This document shows, piece by piece, positions 46,778-55,915 of a stretch of DNA of 64,000 nt. Position numbers and translations under genes: made by a program. The stretch comes from Kocuria tytonis (GTDB taxonomy: Bacteria > Actinomycetota > Actinomycetes > Actinomycetales > Micrococcaceae), in contig NZ_PNJG02000002.1 of assembly GCF_003226895.2 (NCBI RefSeq), positions 434,001-498,000 on the forward strand, in the 5' to 3' direction. The notes beneath the pieces were generated by a model. It was given only the letters and a program-made list of their open reading frames with translations, was not told the DNA's origin and searched no databases. Every line of letters begins with the position of its first letter. The first letter of the stretch is position 1.

Positions 46778-47278
46778 CTACAACTGGTGGATGATGTATT
46801 CGCGGGCGATGTCGGCGATGCGCCGTTCGTTGGGGAACGAGAGCTTGCGCCCGAGGTCGTCGATTCCGGACCACGCCACGTCCACGGCCTCGTGATCGGG
46901 ATCGTTCTCCGTGGTCAGGTGTCCGCCCGTGGCCTCCAGCAGGAAGTGGTGGACGGTCTTGTGCACGCGGTGCCCGGAGACCGTGAACCAGTAGTCGATG
47001 CTGCCCAGTGGGGAGAGCACACGGCCCATGATTCCGGTTTCCTCCTCGATCTCCCGCACGGCGGCTTCCTGGTTGGTCTCCTCGCCCTCGGGATGACCCT
47101 TGGGCAGGCACCACTCGAGCCGCCCACCGCGGTTGATCCGGGCGATGACGGCCACCGGATGCGTGGGATCGGACAGGTTGACCACGATCCCGCCTGCCGA
47201 GACCTCTTCCACCGTGGGCAGCGCGGAGACCGGTTGGTTCGGTCGCCTCTTGGGCGCGCTGGGTACGGGGAAAGCCAT
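46778..47278 (-). CDS. Nudix hydrolase
   Basis: A 166-residue cytosolic phosphohydrolase. The Nudix box is GHPEGEETNQEAAVREIEEETGI (split here as GHPEGEET, then REIEEETG), with all four metal-binding glutamates present. Homologues occupy this position between murJ and the CCA enzyme in many actinobacteria. Substrate unknown; nucleoside diphosphate derivatives are typical. ATG 47278 (MAFPVPSAPKRR) preceded by GGTAGGTGCC is preferred to ATG 47296. Divergent from the CCA-adding enzyme gene. Confidence 0.9.
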   Translation of the reverse strand: MAFPVPSAPKRRPNQPVSALPTVEEVSAGGIVVNLSDPTHPVAVIARINRGGRLEWCLPKGHPEGEETNQEAAVREIEEETGIMGRVLSPLGSIDYWFTVSGHRVHKTVHHFLLEATGGHLTTENDPDHEAVDVAWSGIDDLGRKLSFPNERRIADIAREYIIHQL

Positions 47279-47365
47279 GGCACCTACCTTAGCCACATTC
47301 CTTCGGCACTCCCTGATGCCCTCCGGGACCCCGCGGGCACGGGGTGAGCGGGCGGTGATGCGATA

Positions 47366-48802
47366 ATGACTCGCATCATGACGCAGCTGCTGGACACCTC
47401 CTCACTCCATCCCGTTTCGCTCGAGCTGGGCCGCCGATTCGAGCGCGCGGGCCACGAGCTGTCCCTCGTGGGCGGCCCGGTGCGGGACCTGCTCCTGGGC
47501 CGCGAGGCCCTGGACCTGGACTTCACCACGGACGCGAGCCCGGACGAGACCCTGGCGGTCATCCGCGACTGGGCGGACGCGCACTGGGAGATCGGGCGGG
47601 ACTTCGGGACCATCGGGATGCGCAGGGCGGGCATGCAGCTGGAGGTCACCACGTACCGCGCCGAGGCGTACGATCCCGACTCCCGCAAGCCCACCGTGGC
47701 CTTCGGGGACGACCTCACCGAGGACCTGCGGCGCCGCGACTTCACGGTCAACGCCATGGCGCTGCGACTGCCGGACCTGCAGCTCGTGGATCCCTTCGGG
47801 GGCATCAAGGACCTGCACGCCGGCATCCTGCGCACGCCCGGAACCCCGGAGGACTCCTTCACGGACGATCCCCTGCGCATGATGCGGGCCGCGCGCTTCA
47901 CCTCCCAGCTGGGGCTGAGCGTGGCCGATCCCGTGCGGGAGGCCATGACCGCCATGGCGCCCCGCATCGAGATCGTCTCCGCGGAGCGGGTGCGCGAGGA
48001 ACTGGTCAAGCTGATCTGCGGCGCACACCCCCGCCGGGGCGTGGAGCTCATGGTGGACACCGGGCTGGCCCGGATCGTGCTGCCCGAGGTGCCCGCGCTG
48101 CAGCTGGAGACCGACGAGGCCCACCACCACAAGGACGTCTACCAGCATTCCCTCACGGTCATGGAACAGGCGGCAGAGAAGGAGACCGGGCCCGACGGCG
48201 CCGTCCCCGCCCCGGACTTCGTGCTCCGGTTCGCAGCACTCATGCACGACGTGGGCAAGCCGGCCACCCGGCGGTTCGAGCCCTCGGGGGCGGTGAGCTT
48301 CCGCCACCACGAGGTGGTGGGCGCCAAGCTCACCCGCAAGCGCATGAAGGCCCTGCGCTTCGACAACGACACCGTCAAGCGCGTCACCCGCCTGGTGGAG
48401 CTGCACATGCGATTCTACGGATATGGAGAGGCGGACTGGACCGACTCCGCCGTGCGCCGCTACGTGCGGGACGCCGGGGACGAGCTCGAGCGGCTGCACC
48501 GCCTCACGCGCTCGGACGTGACCACCCGCGACCGGCGCAAGGCGTCCCGGCTGGCGGGACACTACGACGAGCTCGAGCGGCGCATTGCCCAGCTGGCGGA
48601 GCAGGAGCAGCTCGAGGCGGTGCGTCCGGAGCTGGACGGTCAGCAGATCATGGAGATCCTGGGCGTGTCCCCCGGGCCCGTCGTGGGCCGCGCCTACGCC
48701 TTCCTCCTCGAGCTGCGCCTGGACGAGGGCGCGGTGGGTGAGGAGGCGGCCCGTGAGCGGCTGCTGGCGTGGGCCCGTGAGAAGGGGATCCTCTCCTCCT
48801 GA
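47366..48802 (+). CDS. pcnA: CCA tRNA nucleotidyltransferase
   Basis: A 478-residue class II nucleotidyltransferase that adds or repairs the CCA end of tRNAs, needed here because neither tRNA gene in the window encodes CCA. The catalytic motif is LVGGPVRDLLLGR followed by DLDFTTDA (the DxD). RRRDFTVNAMAL and DPLRMMRAARF follow. The C-terminal half contains an HD domain (HHHKDVYQHSLTVMEQ ... MHDVGKPATR). ATG 47366 and ATG 47378 are both possible. The symbol follows common actinobacterial usage. Confidence 0.95.
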   Translation: MTRIMTQLLDTSSLHPVSLELGRRFERAGHELSLVGGPVRDLLLGREALDLDFTTDASPDETLAVIRDWADAHWEIGRDFGTIGMRRAGMQLEVTTYRAEAYDPDSRKPTVAFGDDLTEDLRRRDFTVNAMALRLPDLQLVDPFGGIKDLHAGILRTPGTPEDSFTDDPLRMMRAARFTSQLGLSVADPVREAMTAMAPRIEIVSAERVREELVKLICGAHPRRGVELMVDTGLARIVLPEVPALQLETDEAHHHKDVYQHSLTVMEQAAEKETGPDGAVPAPDFVLRFAALMHDVGKPATRRFEPSGAVSFRHHEVVGAKLTRKRMKALRFDNDTVKRVTRLVELHMRFYGYGEADWTDSAVRRYVRDAGDELERLHRLTRSDVTTRDRRKASRLAGHYDELERRIAQLAEQEQLEAVRPELDGQQIMEILGVSPGPVVGRAYAFLLELRLDEGAVGEEAARERLLAWAREKGILSS

Positions 48803-48966
48803 ACGGGCGCTGCGGCGTCGTCGCCCCCGCCCGCACCGGTTGTCCGGGGCGGTGCACTCGACGCGACGGTGTGCCGGGGCGCTGCGGTTCCGCGCCGTGC
48901 TGCGGGGAATTCGCGCGGCCGTGGAACACTTGTGACCGACCGCCCCCACGTCCGAGGAGACCCCGC

Positions 48967-50226
48967 ATGAGCCTGGAAGGTGCGCGCAACCGAACCGGAG
49001 GCAGTGCCGGTCTGGTGCTGCTGGGTCTCGGCCTCTACACGGTGATGATGGCCTACCTGCTGCGGATCCCGTGCCGGGTGCCGGAATGGCACATGGCCGA
49101 ACAGGTTCCCCAGCTGTGCGCCACGGTGATCGGCTCCGGGGATCTGGGGGTGCATTCCACGGACGTGGCCGGTGGATTCTTCACGGGAGGTCCCACGGGG
49201 GACCAGCCCGTCCTGGTGGGCATGATCACCACGATCATCGGGTGGTTCGCCTCCAACCTCTCCTCCCTGGTGGGCCTGAACGTGGGCCAGGGCTTCTACC
49301 TGGACCTCTCCCTGGTGCTGCTGGCCCTGGTGTGGCTGGGGATCGTGGCCGTGGTGTCCTCGCTCAGCGGCAGCCGGCGCACGGACGCGCTGGTCATGGC
49401 GCTGGCACCGGTAATCGTCCTGGTCGGCTTCCAGACGTGGGACCTGTGGGCGGTGCTGTTCATGGTGCTCGCCCTGCAGGGCTACGTCCGGGGGAACCCG
49501 GCGGTGGCCGGGATCATGGTGGGGTTCGGGGCGTCCGTGGCGTTCTTCCCCGTGGTGGTGCTGGTGGCCATCCTGATCATCGCGGCCCGCCACCGGTTCC
49601 TGAAGGACATCGTCTCCGCGCTGCTGTGGGCGGTGTTCTCGTGGGCGGTCATCAACGGCACGTACATGATTACCGCGTGGGACCGGTGGTTGAAGCAGTT
49701 CAACGAGATGGTGCGCTCCGACACGGACGAGCCCTCCCTGTGGAAGGTGTGGGGCTCCACCGTGGAGCCGCGCACCGGGGTTTCCCTGGGCAGCGGGGAC
49801 GGCGGGCAGTACGTGCTGCTGAGCATGGTGCTGGCCCTGGTCTTCGTGCTCCTGGTGGCGCTGCTCAGCAAACGGGAGCCCTCCGCCGTGCAGGTGACGT
49901 TCCTGCTGCTGGCCTTCTACATCCTGCTGGCCAAGGAGTACTCCCTCAGCTACGTGGTGTGGCTCGTGCCGCTGGTGATCCTGTGCCGCCGCAACTGGAT
50001 CGAGTTCGCCGTCTGGCAGGTGGTGGAGATGCTGTACTGGGCCACCGCGGTGCTGCCGTCCTCGGCGTGGCCCACCCTGCCGTGGGTCCAGGAGTTCGGC
50101 TGGAGCGCACAGGACCTGCTCGCCGTGGTGCGCTACGTGTTCCTGATCTACCTGGTGGTGGCCGTGGTGGTGGACATGTTCCGGGGCCGCAAGGCCGCGG
50201 CCCTGGGCGCCTCCGCGGTTCAGTAG
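48967..50226 (+). CDS. Polytopic membrane protein, GT-C (DUF2029/GT87)-like
   Basis: A 419-residue protein with about ten hydrophobic helices. After helix 1 an extracytoplasmic loop of about 70 residues contains CRVPEWHMAEQVPQLC. The layout resembles the polyprenyl-phosphate-dependent GT-C transferases of the DUF2029 family and the Rv0051-type protein found before rpsF in mycobacteria. I see no diagnostic DxD-like pair with confidence. It may transfer a mannose-like sugar to an envelope component. ATG 48967 follows GAGGAGACCCCGC; the 164-base gap behind the CCA gene contains a GCGGCGTCGTCG motif. Confidence 0.65.
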   Translation: MSLEGARNRTGGSAGLVLLGLGLYTVMMAYLLRIPCRVPEWHMAEQVPQLCATVIGSGDLGVHSTDVAGGFFTGGPTGDQPVLVGMITTIIGWFASNLSSLVGLNVGQGFYLDLSLVLLALVWLGIVAVVSSLSGSRRTDALVMALAPVIVLVGFQTWDLWAVLFMVLALQGYVRGNPAVAGIMVGFGASVAFFPVVVLVAILIIAARHRFLKDIVSALLWAVFSWAVINGTYMITAWDRWLKQFNEMVRSDTDEPSLWKVWGSTVEPRTGVSLGSGDGGQYVLLSMVLALVFVLLVALLSKREPSAVQVTFLLLAFYILLAKEYSLSYVVWLVPLVILCRRNWIEFAVWQVVEMLYWATAVLPSSAWPTLPWVQEFGWSAQDLLAVVRYVFLIYLVVAVVVDMFRGRKAAALGASAVQ

Positions 50227-50241
50227 GCACCCGTCGCACCC

Positions 50242-51411
50242 ATGGCTCCACGAGACCCCCGTGCCGTCGACCGGTTGAAGCCGCCCCCGTGGCACGTCCT
50301 GCGTGGGCCCATGGCGTTCATCCTGTCGTTCGTGGTCGTTGTGGTGACGGTGTGGGCCACGGCCGCCAACTACTTCATGGTCGCCCGGGACCCGGAAGCA
50401 CCCGTGGACACCTACTTGAACCACCTCGAGGGCGGCAGCGCCCGTCAGGTGCTGGCACCGCTGCTGCTGCGCCAGGAGCACGGTCTGGCCCAGCTGCCCT
50501 CCAACGCGCTGTACCGCGCGGCGGCGAACCGCCCGCGGGGCCACGAGTTCGTGGGGACACGGGTGACGGGGGACACCGCCGTGGTGAGCGCGGACGTCCA
50601 CCTGGGTGACGGCTCCACGGTGCGCCGCGACTACACGGTGCGGCGCGCCGTCTCACGCGGCCCGTTCAACGACGCGTGGCAGCTGCTCGAGCGGGACAAC
50701 GCACCCGTGACGGTTCGGCTCCCCGCGGCGGTGGACGCCCTGGCCGTCAACGGGGTCCCGGTCCGACCCGACGCCGGATCCCTCACCTCCGCGGCGGGGA
50801 CCACGGCGGGCGCCCCCGCGCGGGCGTGGCGTTTCGAGGCCCTCCCAGGGGAGTACGACGTCGCCCTGCCGCAGCACTCGTACTTGCTGGCCAGTGAACA
50901 TGCCACTGCCGTCATGTCTCTGGCCGACCCCCGGCCGACCACCGTGGACCTGCGCTTCGACGCGTCCCCGCGCATGTGGGAGGCGGTGGACCGGGAGATC
51001 CGGGGCACCGTGGCACGGTGCGAGCGGGTGCTGCACTTCGACGCCGCGCACTGCCCGGTGCCGCGAGAACTGGGGCGGGCCGCGTCGTCGACACGGACGG
51101 CCCCGGCGAGCTCCTCCGCGCCCGCAGTGCAGGGCGGGATCCCGGAGGGGGTGTCCAACGTGCGGTGGGAGCTGCGGTCCCGCCCCGCCCTGGTGCTGGA
51201 GCAGGACGAGCGGGAACCGCTGGTGTTCCACGCCGTGCGCTTCCGCCCGGCCACGGCCACCGTGACGTGGCTCGAGAAGGGGGAGCGGAAAAAGGGCACG
51301 GCAGAGTTCGGGATCGAGGTGACGGCCCGGAGCACGGGCGCGGAGCTGGACACCGCCGTGCAGTTGCGCTCCACGCTGACCCAGCGTGAGAAGGCGGCCG
51401 GCCGCTCCTAG
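50242..51411 (+). CDS. Hypothetical membrane-anchored extracellular protein
   Basis: A 389-residue protein with one N-terminal transmembrane helix (MAFILSFVVVVVTVWATAAN, about 24-43) and a large extracytoplasmic part. Two cysteines (CERVLHFDAAHC) may form a disulfide. I cannot name a domain. It lies 15 bases after the GT-C-like gene, so they are probably co-transcribed and could act together in the envelope. Low-complexity Ala/Ser/Thr stretch near residues 280-295. Stop at 51411, 49 bases before the TM2 gene. Confidence 0.7.
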   Translation: MAPRDPRAVDRLKPPPWHVLRGPMAFILSFVVVVVTVWATAANYFMVARDPEAPVDTYLNHLEGGSARQVLAPLLLRQEHGLAQLPSNALYRAAANRPRGHEFVGTRVTGDTAVVSADVHLGDGSTVRRDYTVRRAVSRGPFNDAWQLLERDNAPVTVRLPAAVDALAVNGVPVRPDAGSLTSAAGTTAGAPARAWRFEALPGEYDVALPQHSYLLASEHATAVMSLADPRPTTVDLRFDASPRMWEAVDREIRGTVARCERVLHFDAAHCPVPRELGRAASSTRTAPASSSAPAVQGGIPEGVSNVRWELRSRPALVLEQDEREPLVFHAVRFRPATATVTWLEKGERKKGTAEFGIEVTARSTGAELDTAVQLRSTLTQREKAAGRS

Positions 51412-51460
51412 AATTGCAGGGGCCGCACCACGGCGGCCGGGGAGAGAAGAGGGGTACGGC

Positions 51461-51880
51461 ATGGCCGAGGAGCCGGAGTACTACCGGGCGCAACCGCTGC
51501 CGCCGCGCGAGGAGACGTCCCGCGGCTACGGGCAGGCCCCGCAGTTCGGACCGGTGGGCGGTGCACCCCAGTGGGGTCAGGGCCGTCCCGCGGGAGGGCC
51601 CGTGAACGTCAACGTGGTGGGCGGGCGCTCCGCCCTGCTCGCCTACGTGCTGTGGTTCTTCCTGGGACACCTGGGGGTCCACAAGTTCTACCTCGCGCAG
51701 CCGTTCCAGGGGCTGCTCTACCTGGTCCTGGGGGTGACCGGCTGGCTCACCGTGGGCATCCTCATCGGGTGGTTCTTCCTGATCCCGCTGTGGTTCCTCA
51801 TGCTGATCGACCTCTTCGTGATCCCCCTGCGGGTGGCGGCCCTCAACGCCCGGCTTGCCCGCCGCGTGGGTGGCTACTGA
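51461..51880 (+). CDS. TM2 domain protein
   Basis: A 139-residue protein. The N-terminal 65 residues are cytosolic and Pro/Gly/Gln-rich (YYRAQPLPPREETSRGYG). The C-terminal TM2 domain holds two helices, with the signature LAYVLWFFLGHLGVHKFYLA followed by GLLYLVLGVTGW. TM2 proteins are of unknown function, and the DRF-like motif is replaced by HKFYL. Start ATG 51461 follows GGAGAGAAGAGGGGTACGGC. It is the last gene before the rpsF operon. Confidence 0.88.
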   Translation: MAEEPEYYRAQPLPPREETSRGYGQAPQFGPVGGAPQWGQGRPAGGPVNVNVVGGRSALLAYVLWFFLGHLGVHKFYLAQPFQGLLYLVLGVTGWLTVGILIGWFFLIPLWFLMLIDLFVIPLRVAALNARLARRVGGY

Positions 51881-51950
51881 GGCTGCGCTGTAGTAAAGTA
51901 GGAAAGTCTGTGTGCCGTGCGTCATTCGCTGCCGGCACCGACAAACGCAC

Positions 51951-52005
51951 AGAACCTCCTGCTGCGGAAGGACCGCAGCCGCTTAGCCCGAAGGAGGTGG
52001 GTTCT
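51951..52005 (+). promoter_or_regulatory. rpsF leader structure sequestering the ribosome binding site
   Basis: AGAACCTCCT (51951-51960) can pair with AGGAGGT and GTTCT (51992-52005), hiding the Shine-Dalgarno sequence AAGGAGGT. Inside lies a smaller hairpin GCTGCGG-AAGGA-CCGCAGC (51961-51979). Position and layout fit a ribosomal-protein leader, probably recognised by S6 or the S6:S18 pair for autoregulation. Confidence 0.55.
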
Positions 52006-52009
52006 TTAC

Positions 52010-52315
52010 ATGCGTGAATACGAATTGATGGTCATCCTCAACCCCGAGGTGGAGGAGCGCGCCGTCGAGCCGACCCTCAAGAAGTTCCTCGAGGTCGTCA
52101 CCAAGGAGAACGGCACCGTCGACAAGCTCGACATCTGGGGCCGTCGTCGCCTTGCGTACGAGATCCAGAAGAAGTCCGAGGGCATCTACGCCGTGGTGAA
52201 CTTCACCGCAGAGCCGCAGACCGCCAAGGAGCTGGACCGCGTCCTGAGCCTGAACGAGGCCGTGATGCGCACCAAGATCATCCGTCCGGAAGAGCAGAAG
52301 ATCCACGGCAAGTGA
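52010..52315 (+). CDS. rpsF: 30S ribosomal protein bS6
   Basis: A 101-residue protein starting [17 protein letters not shown] with the conserved [17 protein letters not shown] strand and ending PEEQKIHGK. It pairs with S18 on the 30S platform. ATG 52010 follows the GAAGGAGGTGGG site that the leader can mask. First gene of the rpsF-ssb-rpsR-rplI operon. Confidence 0.97.
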
Positions 52316-52439
52316 GGTGAGTGCGCGGTCCATCCGGACTGCACACGGCATGCTCTCCCCGGGGCCCAGCGGGCGGCGTCGTGAGATGCTTTCACCCCAC
52401 TGAGTCTCGCATCCAGCGTCCACACATCCGGAGGTTCAC

Positions 52440-53078
52440 ATGGCTGGCGACACCGTCATCACAGTGATCGGAAATCTGACCGCAGACCCCGAACTGCGCT
52501 TCACGCCGTCCGGAGCCGCCGTGGCCAACTTCACTGTTGCGTCCACCCCGCGCGCCTTCGACCGGCAGAGCAACGAGTGGAAAGACCAGGAAACCCTTTT
52601 CATGCGCTGCTCGGTGTGGCGTGAGGCCGCCGAGAACGTCGCCGAGTCCCTCACCAAGGGAACCCGCGTGATCGTGCAGGGTCGGCTGAAGGCACGCTCG
52701 TACGAGACCAAGGAGGGGGAGCGCCGCACCAGCACCGAGCTGGAAGTGGACGAGATCGGCCCCTCCATGAAGTACGCGACCGCCAAGATCAACCGGAACT
52801 CGCGCGGCGGAGGAAACTCCTACGGCGGGAACCAGGGCTTCGGCGGCGGTCAGGGAGGCGGCGGTTTCAACCAGGGCGGCGGCCAGGGAGGCTTTAACGA
52901 CTCCCAGGGCGGTGGCTTCGGTGGAAACCAGGGTGGCAACCAGGGCGGCGGGTTCAACGGGAACCAGGCCGGCCGTGGCGGCCAGCAGCAGCGCCAGCAG
53001 GGTGGTGACCCGTGGGGCCAGTCCTCCGGGGGCAACTACGACTGGGGTGCTGACTCCGAGGACGAGCCTCCCTTCTAA
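52440..53078 (+). CDS. ssb: Single-stranded DNA-binding protein
   Basis: A 212-residue SSB. The OB-fold occupies about 1-115 ([20 protein letters not shown] ... [18 protein letters not shown]). A Gly/Asn/Gln-rich linker follows (about 122-195, repeated GGGF/GGNQ units), and the tail ends DEDEPPF-like (SEDEPPF), the peptide that recruits replication and repair partners. It is the housekeeping SSB, as shown by its place in the rpsF-rpsR operon. ATG 52440 after CCGGAGGTTCAC. Confidence 0.97.
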   Translation: MAGDTVITVIGNLTADPELRFTPSGAAVANFTVASTPRAFDRQSNEWKDQETLFMRCSVWREAAENVAESLTKGTRVIVQGRLKARSYETKEGERRTSTELEVDEIGPSMKYATAKINRNSRGGGNSYGGNQGFGGGQGGGGFNQGGGQGGFNDSQGGGFGGNQGGNQGGGFNGNQAGRGGQQQRQQGGDPWGQSSGGNYDWGADSEDEPPF

Positions 53079-53098
53079 ACACAACCATTCCAACCCAT

Positions 53099-53118
53099 CC
53101 CGCAGGTCCGCCTGCGGG
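53099..53118 (+). promoter_or_regulatory. Small hairpin between ssb and rpsR
   Basis: CCCGCAGG-TCCG-CCTGCGGG, a perfect 8-bp stem with no T-run, 21 bases after the ssb stop. It may be an RNA processing or partial-termination site that tunes rpsR relative to ssb. Confidence 0.45.
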
Positions 53119-53144
53119 CTCCGCACCAGAAAAGGAGCACCACG

Positions 53145-53381
53145 ATGGCCAAGGCTGAAATTCGCAAGCCGAAACCGAAGCAGAACCCGCTCAAGGCGGC
53201 CGACATCACCGAGATCGACTACAAGGATGTCGCCCTTCTGCGCAAGTTCATCTCCGATCGCGGCAAGATTCGCGCCCGCCGCGTGACCGGCGTGTCCGTT
53301 CAGGAGCAGCGCAAGATCGCCCAGGCGATCAAGAACGCTCGTGAAGTGGCACTGCTGCCCTACTCCGGCGCCGGCCGCTGA
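53145..53381 (+). CDS. rpsR: 30S ribosomal protein bS18
   Basis: A 78-residue basic protein with the signature [18 protein letters not shown] and [19 protein letters not shown]. No CxxC zinc-binding motif is present, so it is the zinc-independent (C-minus) form. ATG 53145 after AAAAGGAGCACCACG. Confidence 0.97.
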   Translation: MAKAEIRKPKPKQNPLKAADITEIDYKDVALLRKFISDRGKIRARRVTGVSVQEQRKIAQAIKNAREVALLPYSGAGR

Positions 53382-53401
53382 TCAGAGAGGACTGAGTACT
53401 C

Positions 53402-53851
53402 ATGGCAAAAATCATCCTGACCCAGGAAGTCTCCGGGCTCGGTTCCGCCGGCGACGTGGTGGACGTGAAGAACGGCTACGCCCGTAACTTCCTGTTCCCC
53501 CGCGGCTTCGCCACTCCGTGGAGCCGTGGCGCCGAGAAGCAGATCGAATCCATCAAGCAGGCTCGTGCGACCCGTGAGCTGTCCTCCCTCGAGGACGCCC
53601 AGGCTCTCGCCGCCAAGCTCACCTCCACCACGCTGACCGTTCCGGTCAAGTCCGGTGCCGAGGGTCGTCTGTTCGGCACGGTTCGCGCCGGCGACATCGC
53701 CTCCGCGGTGGAGAGCGCCGGTCTCGGCTCCATCGACAAGCGTCGTGTGGACCTGACCCAGCGCATCAAGACCACCGGCGTGTACCAGGCCGTGGTCCAC
53801 CTGCACGAGGACGTCAACGCGAACGTCGAGTTCGAGGTCGTCCCCGCCTGA
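53402..53851 (+). CDS. rplI: 50S ribosomal protein bL9
   Basis: A 149-residue two-domain protein. The N-terminal RNA-binding domain includes [20 protein letters not shown], a helix connects it to the C-terminal domain [16 protein letters not shown]. Last gene of the operon, 20 bases behind rpsR, and followed by a terminator. Confidence 0.97.
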   Translation: MAKIILTQEVSGLGSAGDVVDVKNGYARNFLFPRGFATPWSRGAEKQIESIKQARATRELSSLEDAQALAAKLTSTTLTVPVKSGAEGRLFGTVRAGDIASAVESAGLGSIDKRRVDLTQRIKTTGVYQAVVHLHEDVNANVEFEVVPA

Positions 53852-53959
53852 TCACCGTGCGTCGTTCCCCGCACCCCGGGTGCGGGAACGTGCTTCCACC
53901 GGCACCGCCCGCGCGGCGCACCGGGGAGCACCGACGACGGACCCGTGTGGCGGTTCGCG

Positions 53960-53993
53960 AGAACCCCGTGGATCCTGCGATCCACGGGGTTCT
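53960..53993 (+). terminator. Terminator of the rpsF-rplI operon
   Basis: A perfect 15-bp stem (AGAACCCCGTGGATC and its complement) with a CTGC loop, about 110 bases after rplI. Confidence 0.85.
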
Positions 53994-54044
53994 GCCATGC
54001 CCGTCCCCAGAAACCCCGCAGCACACCGTGGAAGGATTCCCGCC

Positions 54045-54356
54045 ATGATCATGAGCGCACGCCGGTTGAGCACGGGTCGCAGGCTGTTCTGGGTGGGTCT
54101 GGCCAGCGTGGTCCTCACCCTGGTCTTTTTCTTCGGGGGATTCCTGGGCGGGAACTCGCTCGGCGCGGAAACCGCCATGGGCGTGCTGCTGGGCGGGCTG
54201 GTGCTGAGCGTGATCACCTCACTGACGGCGCTGGTGCTGGGCGTCGCCGGCATCGTGGCGTTCCCCTCGCTGCGGGGGCGGTACGTGCTGGTGCTGGTCC
54301 TGGCGGTGGTGTGCTCGCCGCTGCTATGGCTGCTGCTCCTGGCCCTCTTCAGCTGA
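54045..54356 (+). CDS. Hypothetical small membrane protein
   Basis: A 103-residue protein with about three hydrophobic helices (FWVGLASVVLTLVFFFGGFL, then two more) and a short Arg-rich N-terminus MIMSARRLSTGRR. It shows no known motif. ATG 54045 follows GGAAGGATTCCCGCC. It lies between the rplI terminator and the DnaA-box cluster before dnaB. Confidence 0.6.
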   Translation: MIMSARRLSTGRRLFWVGLASVVLTLVFFFGGFLGGNSLGAETAMGVLLGGLVLSVITSLTALVLGVAGIVAFPSLRGRYVLVLVLAVVCSPLLWLLLLALFS

Positions 54357-54357
54357 G

Positions 54358-54454
54358 CCGTCCACAGCACCGGCACGTTGTCCACAGGGTGTTCCACATG
54401 CTGTGCACACGAGCATGCGGCGTGTTCCACACCCTTTCCACACCGTTGTCCACA
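54358..54454. promoter_or_regulatory. DnaA-box cluster upstream of dnaB
   Basis: Two perfect TTGTCCACA boxes (54378-54386 and 54446-54454) and related 9-mers CCGTCCACA (54358-54366), TGTTCCACA (54390-54398 and 54423-54431) and CTTTCCACA (54434-54442), all on the plus strand, fill the 200-base gap before dnaB. This suggests that DnaA controls transcription of the replicative helicase. Confidence 0.65.
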
Positions 54455-54556
54455 GGCCGTGGACAGCCACCGCTCACCGCGTTCCGGGGGTCGGAATGCG
54501 GTGCGACAATGAGGACGCGCCGCGAGCAGCGAGCGCTTTCCCGGTGGAGAAAGTGA

Positions 54557-55915
54557 GTGAGGGTGTCCGAATACACGTCCGGCCCGCGCGAGGACTACGG
54601 CCGCACCATGCCGCACGACAACCAGGCGGAGCAGTCGGTGCTGGGCGGCATGATGCTCTCCAAGGACGCCATCGCGGACGTGGTGGAGGTGCTGCGGGGT
54701 GTGGACTTCTACAAGCCGGCGCACGAGAACATCTACGACGCCGTCGTCTCCCTGTACGGGCGCGGCGAGCCCGCCGACGCCATCACGGTGGGGGACGAGC
54801 TCACCAAGAACGGTGAGATCGAGCGGATCGGCGGCATCGCCTACCTGCACTCGCTGATCGCCTCCGTGCCCACCGCGGCGAACGCCGGGTTCTACGCGGA
54901 GATCGTGCGGGAGCGCGCCGTGCTGCGACGGCTCGTGGAGGCCGGCACGAAGATCGTGCAGCTGGGCTACGCGCACGACGGCGAAGTGGACGACATCGTC
55001 AACGAGGCCCAGGGTGAGATCTACCAGGTGGCGGAACGCCGCACGGCGGAGGACTACGTCCCGCTGAAGGACGTCATGGAAGCCACCGTGGACGAGATCG
55101 AGGCCGCCGGCAGCCGCTCCGGCATGCAGGGCGTGCCCACGGGGTTCCACGAGCTGGACGACCTCACCCACGGCTTCCAGGGCGGTCAGATGATCGTGAT
55201 CGCGGCGCGCCCGGCCATGGGCAAATCCACGCTCGCACTGGACGTGGCGCGTTCGGCGTCCATCAAGCACGGCCTGACGTCGGTGATCTTCTCGCTGGAG
55301 ATGAGTCGCAACGAGATCGCCATGCGCCTGCTCTCCGCGGAGGGCACCCTCAACATGCAGGACCTGCGTGCGGGCACGCTGCAGGACGACCAGTGGGCCA
55401 AGATCGCGCAGATCATGGGCAAGATGAACGAGGCGCCCTTGTTCATCGACGACTCCCCCAACATGTCGCTCATGGAGATCCGCGCCAAGTGCCGCCGGCT
55501 CAAGCAGAAGCACGACCTCAAACTCGTGATCCTGGACTACCTGCAGCTCATGAGCTCCGGCAAGAAGGTGGAGTCCCGCCAGCAGGAGGTCTCCGAGTTC
55601 TCGCGTGCGCTCAAGCTGCTCGCCAAGGAGCTGGACGTGCCCGTGGTGGCGCTGTCCCAGCTGAACCGCGGCTCCGAGCAGCGCCAGGACAAGAAGCCGC
55701 AGGTGAGTGATCTGCGCGAATCGGGCTCGATCGAGCAGGACGCGGACATGGTCATGCTCCTGCACCGCGAGGACGTCTACGACAAGGAGTCCCCGCGCGC
55801 CGGCGAGGCGGACGTGATCGTGGCGAAGCACCGCAACGGCCCCACCAAGACGATCGTGGTGGCGTTCCAGGGTCACTACTCGCGGTTCGCGAACATGGCG
55901 CTGGAGGGGTTCTAG
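54557..55915 (+). CDS. dnaB: Replicative DNA helicase DnaB
   Basis: A 452-residue hexameric helicase. The N-terminal collar domain begins MPHDNQAEQSVLGGMMLSKDAI. The RecA-like motor has Walker A ARPAMGKSTLALD, Walker B LVILDYLQLM and the arginine-rich GSIEQDADMVMLLHRED. No intein is present. It unwinds DNA at the fork; DUF721 (DciA-like) may help load it. GTG 54557 follows GGTGGAGAAAGTGA; GTG 54563 is also possible. The 192 bases to the convergent sortase gene hold no clear element. Confidence 0.96.
   Translation: MRVSEYTSGPREDYGRTMPHDNQAEQSVLGGMMLSKDAIADVVEVLRGVDFYKPAHENIYDAVVSLYGRGEPADAITVGDELTKNGEIERIGGIAYLHSLIASVPTAANAGFYAEIVRERAVLRRLVEAGTKIVQLGYAHDGEVDDIVNEAQGEIYQVAERRTAEDYVPLKDVMEATVDEIEAAGSRSGMQGVPTGFHELDDLTHGFQGGQMIVIAARPAMGKSTLALDVARSASIKHGLTSVIFSLEMSRNEIAMRLLSAEGTLNMQDLRAGTLQDDQWAKIAQIMGKMNEAPLFIDDSPNMSLMEIRAKCRRLKQKHDLKLVILDYLQLMSSGKKVESRQQEVSEFSRALKLLAKELDVPVVALSQLNRGSEQRQDKKPQVSDLRESGSIEQDADMVMLLHREDVYDKESPRAGEADVIVAKHRNGPTKTIVVAFQGHYSRFANMALEGF

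Noticed and set aside
52800-52990. Gly/Asn/Gln-rich repeats in ssb considered as a DNA repeat array
   Set aside because: They are codon-level repeats of the disordered SSB linker, normal for actinobacterial SSB.
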